A stretch of 64,000 nt of DNA from positions 54,237,821 through 54,301,820 of the forward strand of contig CM072526.1 in the NCBI GenBank assembly GCA_036898135.1, in the 5' to 3' direction. Each line of letters begins with the position of its first letter. Position 1 is the first letter of the stretch. Below the pieces are notes generated by a model. The model searched no databases, was not told the DNA's origin, and saw only the letters and a program-made list of their open reading frames with translations. The position numbers were made by a program, and so were the translations under genes. Shown here piece after piece: positions 37,501 through 47,679 of the stretch. Source of the DNA: Oncomelania hupensis (taxonomy: Eukaryota > Mollusca > Gastropoda > Littorinimorpha > Pomatiopsidae).

Positions 37501-38397
37501 CATACGCCAAATCAGCTCCTTTCGCCACTATCTTACGCTCACTGCCACCAAAACCCTAGTCTGCGCTCTCGTCCTTTCTCGTCTTGACTATTGCAACTCT
37601 CTCCTCGCTGGCTCCCCAAAACACATCATTGACAAGCTACAAAAGGTTCAGAACTCAGCAGCTAGACTAGTATTCCGAGCCAAGAAACGCGATCACATCA
37701 CACCTCTACTACATTCCCTTCACTGGCTTCCTGTGCAAGCACGCATAGAGTACAAACACTCTGTTCTCTGTCACAACTTCTTCACAGATTCTTGTCCCTC
37801 CTACCTTGCTGATCTACTGTCTGTCTACTCCCCTTCACGCACTTTAAGATCTTCTGCCGACACTCGCACACTCAAGGTTCCCGTCACCCGCACTAAGACA
37901 TACGGCCAACGTGCATTCGCTTACTCCGCACCTAAGCAGTGGAACTCCCTTCCCTCCCATATCCGCAACATACAATCAACACAAGCATTCAAAAAGGCCC
38001 TCAAAACCCACCTCTTCAAACTTCACTATTCAGAATGATTCCCGCTGCCATTCTCTCCTCTTTGTCTCTGTCTGATCCGTAAGTGTATACACGGCTGTAC
38101 ATATTTATACTGTTTTTCCTCCTGGGCCTAACCGGGCATATAAATAGCTGTGAATATGTTTTTGCTATTCTATTTGTCTTTTCTGTCATTTGTGTACATA
38201 GTTGTAAATTGTAATTTGTGTACATAAGTGTATATAATTTGTACCCTTACTGTTCTGTCTTTTGGTGTATTGTAGCGAAAGCGATGTTTTATCGAGTGCA
38301 TGTACTTATATGTAATGACTATGTAAAGCGTGGTGAGTCTGGTCATAGGCTGGAGTATCCGCTATATAAAAATCCGTTATTATTATTATTATTATTA
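34580..38397 (+). mobile_element. L2/CR1-type LINE, apparently full length for its ORF, flanked by TAG microsatellites
   Basis: A short 5' untranslated region precedes one intact ORF (34700-38038), then a 360-bp 3' untranslated region ending in (TTA)n at about 38378-38397. TAG repeats on both sides suggest insertion into a TAG microsatellite, or target duplication of it. No separate ORF1 is present upstream, so either the 5' end is truncated or the family lacks ORF1. Confidence 0.85.
34700..38038 (+). CDS. L2/CR1-type LINE ORF2: apurinic endonuclease and reverse transcriptase, intact
   Basis: 1,112 codons from the first in-frame ATG (LMDPQVSV context) to TGA, without internal stops. Endonuclease at about residues 157-380 with SFNAQSL, FIQETWF, LGDINFHFD and TSDHFCVV. 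Reverse transcriptase at about 620-900 with NYRPVSNLSFLSKVIEK, LDLSAAFDTVDH, GVPQGSVLGPVLF and SFADDTQLY (catalytic Asp pair intact, about residue 828). C-terminal part with RLDYCNSLLAGSP, LHWLPVQARIEYK and WNSLPSHIR, typical of the L2/CR1 group. The protein nicks target DNA and reverse-transcribes its own RNA at the nick. All motif residues are preserved, so recent activity is plausible. The open frame continues upstream of the ATG to 34595 without another ATG. Confidence 0.95.
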   Translation: MDPQVSVALLCLSFYVRLFTLSFFRFVHCAISHPRSPPLCSEIPSTSYTRDKLLSLKSKCSQLAPDLVFRLKELSIGRHLPRKRTSRGGKRKQNISSIPVVLSNRSPTLSNTDPTLHCIASHKECTTRPETHRCNTDNLIHINLSPQTLSSHLDSHSPLRVASFNAQSLGSNEKRTALSEFISDTQTDIMFIQETWFRQTGDEGKCSDLTPSGYSVYSLPRSNRGGGLAIIYRNSLSRHLGFITDFAFTHSSFEVVHLSLSVPQQNIHFICIYRTFPSKKNKLTDAIFHQEFPVLLDYCNTLSGTYIVLGDINFHFDQPQQPSTAKMIELLDQFSLSQSVTEPTHSRGHIIDWVMHRPHDNVVRSTSVTQELTSDHFCVVCELNVAAPPPPPMFREARSLRTMDRDAFKQELTAKVTPELCPTVDQLNSTLHAVLDRHAPVAQKKVKATRSAPWYESIKDELSEAKKHRRKAEKKWLKSGLEVSKQIFTAAKKRVTKIVQTAKTRYFSDRISSSETCKQLFNICNQLRGKSNATSLPSTHPPCQLPDVFCNYFTQKVADIRDALDSHEIPLINPLSPSLTTAKMEVFQPVTEQEVKKVILSSKPTSCSLDPIPTPMLIENLDPLLPTITHIINESLSSGVVPSVLKTAVIKPLLKKPSLDKNNLKNYRPVSNLSFLSKVIEKIVLKQLFAYLYDNALLCPNQSAYRPFHSTETALLKVTNDLLLALDNGNVSVLTLLDLSAAFDTVDHHILFNTIQHYFGISGSVLAWFHSYLSDRSQAVTVDGCFSSTADLVCGVPQGSVLGPVLFTLYTKPLLLLLRKHAVESQSFADDTQLYKSTAPSLMNSTVQTLENCITDIKSWVTRNKLKLNDDKTEALLIHKHNTSSSLPPLPTSLTVGTTNIKFSSSARNLGYILSDDLSLNNHISNICRSAYTAIRQISSFRHYLTLTATKTLVCALVLSRLDYCNSLLAGSPKHIIDKLQKVQNSAARLVFRAKKRDHITPLLHSLHWLPVQARIEYKHSVLCHNFFTDSCPSYLADLLSVYSPSRTLRSSADTRTLKVPVTRTKTYGQRAFAYSAPKQWNSLPSHIRNIQSTQAFKKALKTHLFKLHYSE

Positions 38398-38459
<62 letters not shown>
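38398..38459. repeat. (TAG)n microsatellite, 3' side of the LINE
   Basis: About 60 bp of perfect TAG repeats continuing directly from the (TTA)n tail. Confidence 0.95.
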
Positions 38460-38565
38460 TTGGCTATTTGTATAGCGCACATATTTCGCCGTTCTTGGCG
38501 ACTCAAGGCGCTGGCCGATACAGGATCTAACTCGAGGCGCCCGAGGCGCCAACTGGTTAAATGGA
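38460..38565 (-). mobile_element. SINE 3' part (antisense), same family as 59872-60303
   Basis: In minus sense it reads GTTAGATCCTGTATCGGCCA, GCGCCTTGAGTCGCC and GTGCGCTATACAAATAG, matching the 3' half of the tRNA-derived SINE at 60200-60270. The tRNA head is missing. Confidence 0.7.
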
Positions 38566-38585
38566 GCTGGCACCGAAACATTAGT

Positions 38586-39364
38586 TTTACCTCATTTCAA
38601 GCAACGCATAGTAGATTGCTATAATCGAAAACAGTTTGAGAAGCTAAGAGATAGCGATAGGTATAGTACTTACCGCTCTTTGAAATCAATATTACAGCCT
38701 GAAATATATTTCACTGATATAACGATAATTAAATCAAAGAGCTTAATGATAAGCTCTTTGATTAAATTTACAAATCCTTTTGTCAAGTTCCGTTTGAGTG
38801 TTATTGACATAAATGCAAACAAAAGATATAGTAATGTGTCCAAGAACTGTCCTTTTTGTAACCACATTAAAGACGAAATACGTTTTCTTTTGTATTGTCC
38901 GAAATATGATGATCTAAGAGATAAAGATGTTGTAGATGACCTGGTGTCTAGAAACATGAAATTGAATATGGGAGTTAACCGCAGCCTTTCTTATTTTATA
39001 TTTGGCAAGAGTTATGTTTCTTGGCTATTACTCTCGCTCTATAATTTTAGTTTTGGCGACAAGAAACTAGTTATTTTTGTTTTGTTTATATGAAAATATT
39101 TGTTATTGTTAATATTAGAAATGGTGTGATATGTCAGTTATAATAACAATTGTTTTTATTATTGCTTTGTTAACATTTTGGGTACGCTTGAGAGACTTCC
39201 TTTTCTCCATCATGGCGATTGTGAAATAATAATACGCCGTTTTCGTCCCTGCTCACAAAAAGGTTTTTCCTAAGCAGCGGGTTTTGTTTTGTTTTTGCAT
39301 TTTTTAATAGATTTATTTTTCTTTGTTAGAAGTTTTGTTAGTGGTTTTAGTTTTTAATGTGTAG
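38586..39364 (+). pseudogene. 5'-truncated LINE: C-terminal coding end plus 3' untranslated region
   Basis: An open frame from about 38586 to 39093 ends a LINE ORF: LPHFKQRIVDCYN, FRLSVIDINANKRYS, then CPFCNHIKDEIRFLLYCPKY, a zinc-ligand pattern (C-x2-C...H...C) found at the C-terminus of several LINE clades. The 3' untranslated region runs on to the solo LTR and appears to continue after it (40970 onward). No stops interrupt the visible coding part, so the copy may be recent. Confidence 0.7.
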
Positions 39365-40969
39365 GTAGTTGTCACAGTGGCCAGAGAGAGGGCACTGGAC
39401 GACCGTCAGACGAGGGATATTTAGAATAATCAGGAAAACGACACTAACACAGGACGCAACAACATGGAACATGAATAACCACAAGAAGTCACTTCTAGCA
39501 AATGAAATGCAATTTATATAATTCAGTACAATATGAATGCAACTAATAATATAATGAAAGAACCCTCCCCCCAAAAAAACCACATCAAACCATACAAATT
39601 CCAGCAAGGAGAAACAATCTTTATATTGTAGCCACAAACACACTTCTGTGCTTATAATCCGTTTTGACCACTACAAAACGCACCGTCTTAAAGTGTCACC
39701 TCCCTAGGTAATTGTTCAATTGTTCAGAGTGGCTTACAGTTCTCTTAACGACCCGAGGGCTAGTTTGAGAGTGTCAAACAGACAGGAAGGAAACAGAGGT
39801 ACTGTACTTATCTCTGATACGCGCCCTGAAACATGCGTCCGAATCTTGGCGTCGAACATCCGGGTACTGCCTGCTGAATCCGTCCTTCCCTCTCGTCTCT
39901 GAATGTCCAGACCGAAGGTCTACTCTGGGAAGATAGTTCTGGCCCCAGTCCGGCGTTGGTGCGTACTGAGTGGTTCGTAGTCCCTTGGCTCACCCGTTAC
40001 TGTCGTCCCAGAAGATGGATCCCGCACGTAGTCGCATCCACGACTCCCCCCATCGACAGTTAGCTAGGCACTGGCGATAACGTACACGCAGACGAAAACG
40101 TAAGTGCAGTGTTATGTGGTAAACCTAACGTAGTAAGCCTGCACACCAGATATAAAGTGTTAAGTTTGTGGGCACGCCAACTCCTCTGCACAGTACACAC
40201 TGCCCCATCCCGCTGTTGACCACCCTCAGCCCCACAATTATTACCGTTTGCACGAACCTTTTGCACATGAAACATTATCATGATATATACATGTATAGGC
40301 TTACGTTAATCATTAACTATTTTTAACATGTAAACAATAGTTAGCAGCTGAATCATACATTCAACAACGTCCCTTGTGACAACAAAATATTTCCAACACG
40401 ATCTGAAAATATTAACCCTTAGACAACATCTATCTATGCAACAACACACACATGGCATTGAACATACAAAGACTAACATAGAACATTCGACCGATGCTTT
40501 TGCCTCCCCTAGCCAACCTCGGTCAATGCCAACAGAACCTGGAAACACACAAAACCCAAACAAACTATCCTACCGTTTGCTTGACTCACCCAACCGGCCT
40601 GTGAAGAAAGTTGCAACCTCTTTCCCCTGGCAGAAGAAAACTTCCACTCCTTGAAATTTCCAACGCCACCCGGTACAGCACTTATTCCCGGCAGCACCGA
40701 CAATTCCAGTCACTCCCTGGCTGAAGAACAACTTATTCTTTCTAAAGTGTCCAACACCCAAACCCCGGTACAGCGCAAAATACCTGGCTGACCCCCTACA
40801 ACGAAGAGCAACCACCGTCTTCAATGTAGAAAGAGTGACTAACCAACAACATACTTTAAACAGCATAACCACTGGGCTCGGCACGCATGCCGCGCACGTG
40901 CCTTTTCCGCCCGCCGGCGAAAGAAACTGTAACGAAATCACAGGCGCCCGAATCGACTGTGACAGTAGT
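39365..40969. mobile_element. Solo-LTR candidate, 1,595 bp, with a perfect 5-bp target duplication
   Basis: The element 39370-40964 starts TGTCACAGT and ends ACTGTGACA (9-bp inverted ends, TG...CA), flanked by GTAGT on both sides (39365-39369 and 40965-40969). It contains no gag or pol. Length, ends and 5-bp duplication fit a solo LTR of a gypsy or BEL-type element. A small DNA transposon cannot be excluded, but the 5-bp duplication with TG...CA favours LTR origin. It interrupts the LINE 3' region. Confidence 0.75.
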
Positions 40970-41854
40970 TAAGTTTTAGTTTGGGGTTTAGGTTTAGTTT
41001 TGGCTCGATTTGTTTTAATTAATGTGGTTTTTTTTTAGTAAACAGAAAGTAAAGAAAGAAATAGAATAGAAAACAGAAGTTATTTTAGTGGATTATGGTT
41101 ATTTTAATATTGTGGATTTTAATATAAGAAATGTTAGAAATCCCAATGTACCAACCCCTTGCCCTTTCGTAGAAATAAAACAAATATCAATAAAAGTTGT
41201 TGAAATTAATATCTTATTCTTTCTTTATCTTAGTTTTTTTTTTTGAGTAAATTTACGTCCCCGGACACATCAAGCGTATAGGGGACGGGTGAAACACCAC
41301 TTTCTCTTATCTTAGTTATGTTATGTGTGTTATGTTTATCAGTTTATAGTCCCCTCTCTTCCCGTAAGGATTTTCAGAGAGGAGACTCTGATTACGCTTA
41401 TCTTAGTTAGTAAATGATTTCTCTTTTGTTTTGTTGTATGGAGATTTATGTGTGTGGTCTTTCTTGTCTAAATACATTTAACATCTTTATAACCAAGCGC
41501 TTGCTTACAAATAGATTTTCAAACAGTACACAAATGTACATCCACCACCTCTAAACTCTTTGTTACTAAATTATAACAAACATATTACAAGCTCCGTAGC
41601 AATGTTTATTTATTATGCCATCAAAAGACGGTGACGAGCAATGCAACGCCCGCACACAAAACGCCACCTTGAAATAGTGTTTCCTTTGTTATTTTTACTT
41701 CTCCATGGAAATGAGTTGAAATGATTGTTTTGCCTTATTGGTACTCAGCACTATTTGTTTATTGACGGCATGGTTTCTATGATTATAGTTGTTTTATGTT
41801 TGACCTCTTGGCGAACACGCTGGAGGGCTCGTCAATAAAGTTGTAAAGTCTCTT

Positions 41855-41861
<7 letters not shown>
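40970..41861. other. LINE 3' region remnant and unassigned sequence
   Basis: T-rich sequence with CTTATCTTAGTT motifs; probably the continuing 3' untranslated region of the LINE cut by the solo LTR, then unassigned sequence. No gene seen. Confidence 0.4.
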
Positions 41862-41909
<48 letters not shown>

Positions 41910-41945
41910 GTCTCCCCCCCCCCCCTCTCTCTCTCTCTCTCTCTT
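41862..41945. repeat. (TC)n microsatellite with a short C run
   Basis: Two TC tracts separated by GTCTGTCTCC and ten C's. Confidence 0.95.
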
Positions 41946-42059
41946 TCTTTTTTTCTTTCTTACTGCCCTGTATCTCCGTTCCTCCCCTCCTTCTTGCACC
42001 GACAGTAATGTTTTGTAGTCACCCATGCCATGCAACCCCATCCTCCTCCACCCACCCAC

Positions 42060-42107
42060 CGTGGGGGTGCCGGGGGTTTCAGTATGAATAGTATCCCCAC
42101 TTTCTGG
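42060..42107. repeat. Shared 45-bp junction motif (family D start), isolated copy
   Basis: Reads GGGGGTGCCGGGGGTTTCAG, GTATGAATAGTATCCCC and ACTTTCTGGAA; the same motif begins the longer family D copies at about 46255 and 57350. Here it directly truncates the LINE family B endonuclease frame. Confidence 0.75.
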
Positions 42108-42580
42108 AATCCAACGCCGTGTTCGTGCCTGGCATCTCTACCGCTGAAATATAGCTTGTGGCCTTTGTCGGTCGTTGTTTCACCTAGGCCTTTCCAGCGC
42201 ATTTCGCTGATATCTAAAATGTTCCATCGATAGTGGTCCAACTGGTGGGCAAGTTCTTCTAATTTTCCCTCCGAAGTTAGGGTCCTGACATTCAAAGTTC
42301 CAATGACGATGATGTCTCTCTTGCGGATCCTGTTAACACACTTATCACCTCCGTCCTGGGGACCAACGGAAGGCGCCGTCCTTGGTGATCCGGGCGAAGA
42401 CCGATCCGGTATGGAGTGAGTGGTTCTTTTCATCTTGCAGTGTGTCTTGGGCAAGAAAGACCTGGCAGGGCCTAATTCTCTCCCGGCTGTAGGCCACAGC
42501 CGAAATCCACGAGTACAGTGTGGCTCGCCGGTAACTTCCGTGTAGAAGACTTTCGCCCACTGATGCCGTGCTGACATCAC
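42108..42580 (-). pseudogene. RTE-like LINE family B: N-terminal endonuclease part
   Basis: The minus-strand frame holds IVIGTLNVRTL, GKLEELAHQLDHYRWNI, ISEMRWKGLGE and KLYFSGRDARHEHGVGF, the first endonuclease boxes of RTE-like elements (often annotated in databases as craniofacial development protein 2-like). It stops at the family D motif, so the catalytic GDxN and SDH boxes are absent. Confidence 0.8.
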
Positions 42581-43309
42581 CCCTGTAAATCGTCTCTTAC
42601 GACATGCCGGGAAACGTTGGGTCTATTCTATTCAGTGCCCGAATCCACAGAGCCTTCACAGACAATCATAGTTTAGCAAACCGTAATACCAAGTGTGAAA
42701 ACTGGAGGCAGACAGGGAGTCAGATGTCCAGTCATGTAGTTCCGTGTTGGGTTGTCGTTTGGATCGATTTTCCGCGTCTCCTGATCAGGGTATTGATCTT
42801 TCATGCTGCGTCTGGCTGGTGCGTCAAGGTTGGTATTCTACCCCGCTAAGTTCTGGCTACCCGCTTTCCACTTGACTGTCAGGTCCACAGGCACAGGCAA
42901 CAGTGACGGGGAGCGGACTGGAGTAAATTTTATTATCGATGTAACAGTCTGCGATATAAGGGTCTATTACCACAATATCCAGACTTTGACCTTTTCAGTT
43001 CCGCATTTTACGCTCATATCATTCAATAAGACAATAGAACATGATCTCCCTAAGGACCGTGCAATCATTCCACAAGCCTACCTTCTGCTACCTATAACAC
43101 ACAAATACAGGGTCAGTCTCTCTCTCTCTCTCTTTCTCTCTCTCACCCCCCTCTCTCTCTCTCTCACTCTGTTACACTCAGTTCGATGTTGGTGATTTTC
43201 TATCAGTGATGATTCAGCCCCAATGCTGAAATACTGATGAGTGTAGCTCAGATTCGTTTATCCACGCAACCCGTCCAAACAGCATACAAGTCACAGAGTC
43301 GACGTATGA
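42581..43309. other. Unassigned; probably LINE B 5' flank, then a TC-rich stretch
   Basis: 42581-42850 continues directly upstream of the LINE B endonuclease on the minus strand and may be its 5' leader. 43113-43170 is a TC microsatellite. No gene seen. Confidence 0.35.
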
Positions 43310-43803
43310 AGTTTTCCACTTTTATTCAGCATACATCAACAACTGCATACAATCGCTCAATCGCCTTTCCACTCTCAAGTTTACTTTCCAACTTACTATC
43401 AACAACAATAACTATCAACCAACAACAGTGCGGCACACAATTTTATAATCTCTCTCTCTTCCCGAACAATTTCGAACACAGTAGATATGACGCACTACCA
43501 CCAATCGAATAAAAGATCGTCATCACTAACTTACGTCATACATTATTATTTCTCCTTCTGGAACGTCCTCTTGCTTCGACATGTATCGGGAAATTTCTAT
43601 CGAGAGTAAACACGCAGATCCAGAAAATTCTCCAGTAATATCGACTAACGCAAATCATCAACGTTATACAAAGCCTCTCCTAACAACAATGCAAACTCGA
43701 ATCAAAGGTAAATAAACTCCATTATTGAATACTTTGCAAAACGAAACGATTAGATCTATCGTGCGCGTTTCCGACATACTTTCGTTCGCGTTTCAACGTA
43801 ACA
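43310..43803 (-). repeat. LTR-like repeat A, copy 2 (unsplit; empty site for the hAT insertion)
   Basis: Matches 4333-4416 plus 7321-7494 without the 2.9-kb hAT insert, reading CCAGTAATATCGACTAACG across the target. In minus sense it starts TGTTACGTTGAAACGCG at about 43803 and contains AATAAAAG at about 43320. Confidence 0.75.

Positions 43804-43804
<1 letters not shown>

Positions 43805-43876
<72 letters not shown>
43805..43876. repeat. (TC)n microsatellite
   Basis: 72 bp of uninterrupted CT repeats directly abutting repeat A. Confidence 0.95.
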
Positions 43877-43879
<3 letters not shown>

Positions 43880-44021
43880 GTGTTTGTATATAGGTCTTCA
43901 AATCTGTGAGTGCGACTGCATGAAGTGTTGTGGTATTCAGTGTATCTACCATGCCGCTGTAAATAATGTTCATTGTTGATATGGTGTAGTTGTTTTATGT
44001 TATGTTGTAGAGTTTGCTTGT

Positions 44022-44538
44022 GTGGCCAAGCAAAGCATATCGGTCACGTTTATGGCCAAAGCATATCTGAATCTTATGACGCAGAATGCTTGTTGTAAGT
44101 CTACATTGTACGCGTTATTAAATTACTATGCTCATGAACTGATAGTGGTACTTTCAATAAATTGCTGGACACAGTCCCCTTCTTGCGTGTTCTGCCAAGA
44201 TCCACTTTTTCATTACAATACACACCACCGTGAGAAGAGACCCAACACAATGGTTCATCTGAGCAATACTAAATTTATTACAGCATCTAATCCAATAACT
44301 AAAATATTCCGCGCTCCGAGTTTGATATTGAATGTACAGATAAGGACTACTTAAAAGACGATAAAACGCACTTAGGCCTACCTGCAGATGAAGTTAAAAT
44401 CCATTTACATCAAAACTTTTCACAACATTCTAAAGTTTATACAGATGGATCGGTTAACATAAAAATTATAGCAGCTGCAGCATTTGTAACAGTTGATTTG
44501 AAGAATGAAAAGTCATATTATTTAGGGGGAAAGGCATC
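44022..44538 (+). pseudogene. LINE C-terminal fragment with RNase H start
   Basis: The stretch 44345-44536 reads in one frame with HLHQNFSQHSKVYTDGSVN then IIAAAAFVTVD, the first RNase H motif (YTDGS) of I-like or related LINEs. 44022-44354 is an adjacent, shifted frame, probably the linker before RNase H. It ends abruptly at the antisense LINE B segment at 44539, which cut it. Confidence 0.6.
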
Positions 44539-44721
44539 GTTGTTGGTCATCATTTTGGTCTTCTCTGCACTTATTTCCATTCCATAGGCTCTGGAGGTGG
44601 TGTCAAGACTCTGTACCAGCTGTTTAAGTTCTTGTTCCTCTCCAGCCAATGCATCAATGTCATCCGCTAAACTGAAGTTGGAGATTGCTCTAACCCCTAT
44701 GCTGACTGTGCCTTCGTGATC
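44539..44721 (-). pseudogene. LINE family B fragment, inverted relative to 45278-45797
   Basis: Antisense copy of the reverse-transcriptase segment from ALADHEG-like to AEKTKMMTN-like residues, about 183 bp. The matching downstream part of the same LINE lies at 45278-45797 on the + strand. Confidence 0.8.
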
Positions 44722-45239
44722 CTAGATGCAGGGAAACAGACCAGCAGGTAGCGCTCAAAGGAGCTCCCTGAAGTATCCACTCGCTCTCTCGCCGCACCAC
44801 GCCGCTCCGCCTGATACCGCGCCCCCCCCTCAAACCGATTCGCACCACCACACACCCCACATACACCTCCACACGCACTATTGTTCTCCTGGCCTCACCA
44901 GGACATCCACGAACCCGGCCCCACACATACACCACCTAGCAAAAGCAACCCTATATCCCACGCCCTCCTCCCCTAGGCCACCGCCCCCCCCCCCCCCCCC
45001 CCACCCGCCCCCCCCCCCCCCCCCCACCCCCCCCCCCCCCCCGTCCCCCCAACCAACCACCCCCCACAAACCCCCCCACCCCCCCCCATCCCCCACGCCC
45101 CCCCTTCCCCCGCCCCCCCCCCTCCGGCCCCCCCCCCCCCCCTCAACCGCCCCCCCCCCCGCCCCACCCCACCCCCCCCGCCCCCCCCCGCACCCCTCCA
45201 CCGTATTACCCAGCCAACCCCCCCCCCCCCCACCCCTTC

Positions 45240-45277
<38 letters not shown>
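44722..45277. repeat. C-rich insert with near-pure poly-C (about 44984-45277)
   Basis: After 260 bp of CA/CC-rich sequence, about 290 bp are nearly all C with sparse A, T and G. Open frames give poly-Pro or poly-Gly strings with no gene character. It may be a real G-quadruplex/i-motif-forming tract or a long-read or assembly artefact. Confidence 0.9.
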
Positions 45278-45279
<2 letters not shown>

Positions 45280-45797
45280 TAGGCAAAAGGACAGGACCAT
45301 CAGCCTACATTCCAAGGTAAGCCTGCTGCGCTTCTTTGTCATCTCCATCTTCCTATACACTTGCGAAACATGGACCCTCACAGCAGACCTACAACGAATA
45401 ATACAAAGCATGGAGATGAGGTGCTACAGAAGACTTCTGGGCATTTCCTATACCCAGCACATCACCAACGACGAAGCCCGACAGACCATCACACAAGCTA
45501 TTGGACAACACATGACCTGCTCACAGTGGTGAAAAAACGGAAACTCCGATGGTATGGCCACGTCACCAGATCATCAGGTCTTGCAAAGATCATCCTGCAA
45601 GGCACAGTGCAAGGAGGTAGAAGAAGGGGGGGACAGAAAAAGAGGTGGGAGGACAACATTCGAGAATGGACTGGTTTGACACTGAGCGAAACCATCAGGG
45701 TTGCTGAGGACAGAGAAAGATGGAGTACGCTGGTTAAACGATCATCTGTAGTGCCCCTACGACCTCCGAGTTACGAGATAGGATAGGATAGGATAGG
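45278..45797 (+). pseudogene. LINE family B 3' end with (GGATA)n tail
   Basis: The C-terminal region reads KDRTISLHSKV-like, YTCETWTLTADLQ, RRLLGISYTQHITNDEAR, then, after a frameshift near 45512, KRKLRWYGHVTRSSGLA, RRRGGQKKRWEDNIREW and VPLRPPSYEIG. The frame runs into a tail of GATAG pentamers at 45776-45797. Tail repeats of this kind are typical of RTE-type LINEs. Confidence 0.85.
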
Positions 45798-46150
45798 AAA
45801 TGTTTATTTAAAATGCACAGTGTGTTCCTTGTATCATTCCTTGGGCATTGATGTAAATGCGACCAAAATAGTTTCGACAAACAAGAAATTTACAGATAAA
45901 AATGTGACGCACTGTGAAGTTGTGTACTCAAAAAAGCGTAGCGAAGGTTAAACCACATGCGATCCTGTGCTTCTTGTAATTCCTTTTGAGGTAATAAACG
46001 TGTATTATATTATATTATATTATATTATATTATATTATATTATATTATATTATATTATATTATATTATATTATATTATTATATTGCATTGCCAACCATAT
46101 CAATAACCATCAATTACATTTGCGGCATTTTAATACTGATTGATAATGCG

Positions 46151-46222
<72 letters not shown>

Positions 46223-46247
46223 CTCTCTCTTTCTCCTCTCCAGGAAA
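45798..46247. repeat. Unassigned 200 bp, then (ATATT)n (46003-46084) and (TC)n (46154-46235)
   Basis: The ATATT pentamer tract is about 80 bp and nearly perfect; the TC tract is about 80 bp. Nothing recognised in 45798-46002. Confidence 0.85.
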
Positions 46248-46885
46248 GGGGTGGGTGGGTGCCGGGGGTTTCAGTATAATTAGTGTCCCCATTTTCTGGA
46301 AATCTAGTGCTAAATTCCCACTGTCGCTGTCTTTCTCGTTTGTTTTTTTTTTCATTCCAACTCTGTTCTATTTATCTATTAATATTATTCTATCTTCTTC
46401 TTCGCTAGACCAGTCTCCTACCTTTTTTCTTGAAAACTCTTCTGGGACAAAACTCCTCATTTGTGTGTGAGGTCTGTTGTATCAGCTTGGGAATATTGGA
46501 CGCTTTCTGCCAAATGGTCACTAAGGCTTCCTATGATATTACTTTTTAGCAATGAAGGCATTGTGTGTGTTGGTGTGTGTGCGTGAGTGTGTGTGTGTGT
46601 GTGTGTGTTTTGTTGATTTTTTGTTTATGATGTTTGTATTCTATTTTTCTCTTTGTAAACGGGGGTTCGATAAATTAGAGTATAGCCTCAGCGTCCCCTG
46701 CGTGGGAAGTCTTTATTTTACAGTGACCGGCTGGTGGAATGCCTTCAGTGTTACCACTAGGGTTGTTTCAGCAGATCTTTTATGCGGATCAGGGGCGAGT
46801 CATCTTTCAGCCAAGTTGTGGTCTTGATTTTGTGGTCCTGATTCGGCTCTTAGCAGTCCGCTGGACACTGTAAGCAATGAATAAC
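46248..46885. repeat. Dispersed repeat D, copy 1 (about 600 bp)
   Basis: Starts with the shared motif TGCCGGGGGTTTCAG and is homologous along its length to 57345-57920, including AAACGGGGGTTC, CTCAGCGTCCC, GACTGGCTGGTGGA-like and GATCTTTTATGCGGATCAGG blocks. A TG microsatellite (46573-46610) is inserted or expanded here. Flanked by TC repeats on both sides. No coding capacity; element type unknown. Confidence 0.8.
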
Positions 46886-46924
46886 TCTCTCTCCCTCTCT
46901 CTCTCTCTCTCCCTCTCTCTCCAA

Positions 46925-47302
46925 TTCCAATTCCAAGAATTGATCTCTACAAAACTAGTCTAGCTTATTCCGGTTCCATTATGTGGAATAACTTTCCTGA
47001 AGATCTCCGCACTCCAGCATCTAAATTTACATCATTTCGAACACGTCTCATAAAACACATTAAAAATTAAATACACATTAATTGTTAATGTTGTTGATTG
47101 AGATTAACAACATTAATTTGATTTCAATTGTTTGAAAAGGATTTTATCTAATGATGGCTTTGTTTATTTGTTATTGTTCCATGATGTGAATGTTATAACC
47201 TTGAGTTGTATTTAATAGTTATTGTTAAAGCCCCAAGGGCAAGATGTAAAAAGCGCATCCAGCGCTTATTCTTTTACCCTTGCAAAATAAAATTGTTATC
47301 TT

Positions 47303-47306
<4 letters not shown>
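46925..47306 (+). pseudogene. 5'-truncated L2/CR1-like LINE: last codons and 3' untranslated region
   Basis: Frame IPRIDLYKTSLAYSGSIMW, then NNFPEDLRTPASKFTSFR and RLIKHIKN with stop at 47068, the WN.LP..lR closing motif of L2/CR1-type ORFs. The 3' untranslated region contains a hairpin: CAAGGGCAAGATGTAAAAAG pairs with CTTTTACCCTTG across a GCGC core, followed by AATAAA and a TTATC/TC tail at 47300 onward. Confidence 0.75.

Positions 47307-47382
<76 letters not shown>
47307..47382. repeat. (TC)n microsatellite at a LINE 3' end
   Basis: About 76 bp of CT repeats directly after the LINE tail. Confidence 0.95.
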
Positions 47383-47385
<3 letters not shown>

Positions 47386-47679
47386 ATTATTACCCTCGCA
47401 GCTGTTACAAAATCTTTTTATATATATATGTGGCGAAATTCGAGGCAACTGTTATGTCACGAAGTAAATTGTCAAATATTTACATTTGTGTATACAGCAC
47501 GTGTTTATAGAGTATGAACACAAGCGACGGCTGTTGACATAGAAACGTGGCGTTTGCCTATAGGTACTCTATTTTCTAGTTCATTAACCTTTTGGTGATG
47601 AGACTCGGCTATATAAAGACTGGAGAACATAATGTCCGGGGACGTTAATCTACTTGAACTGAACTGAACTGAACATAAG

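Noticed and set aside
44726..45532. Poly-Pro 268-codon ORF and poly-Gly antisense frames
   Set aside because: Poly-C tract artefact that runs into LINE B sequence.
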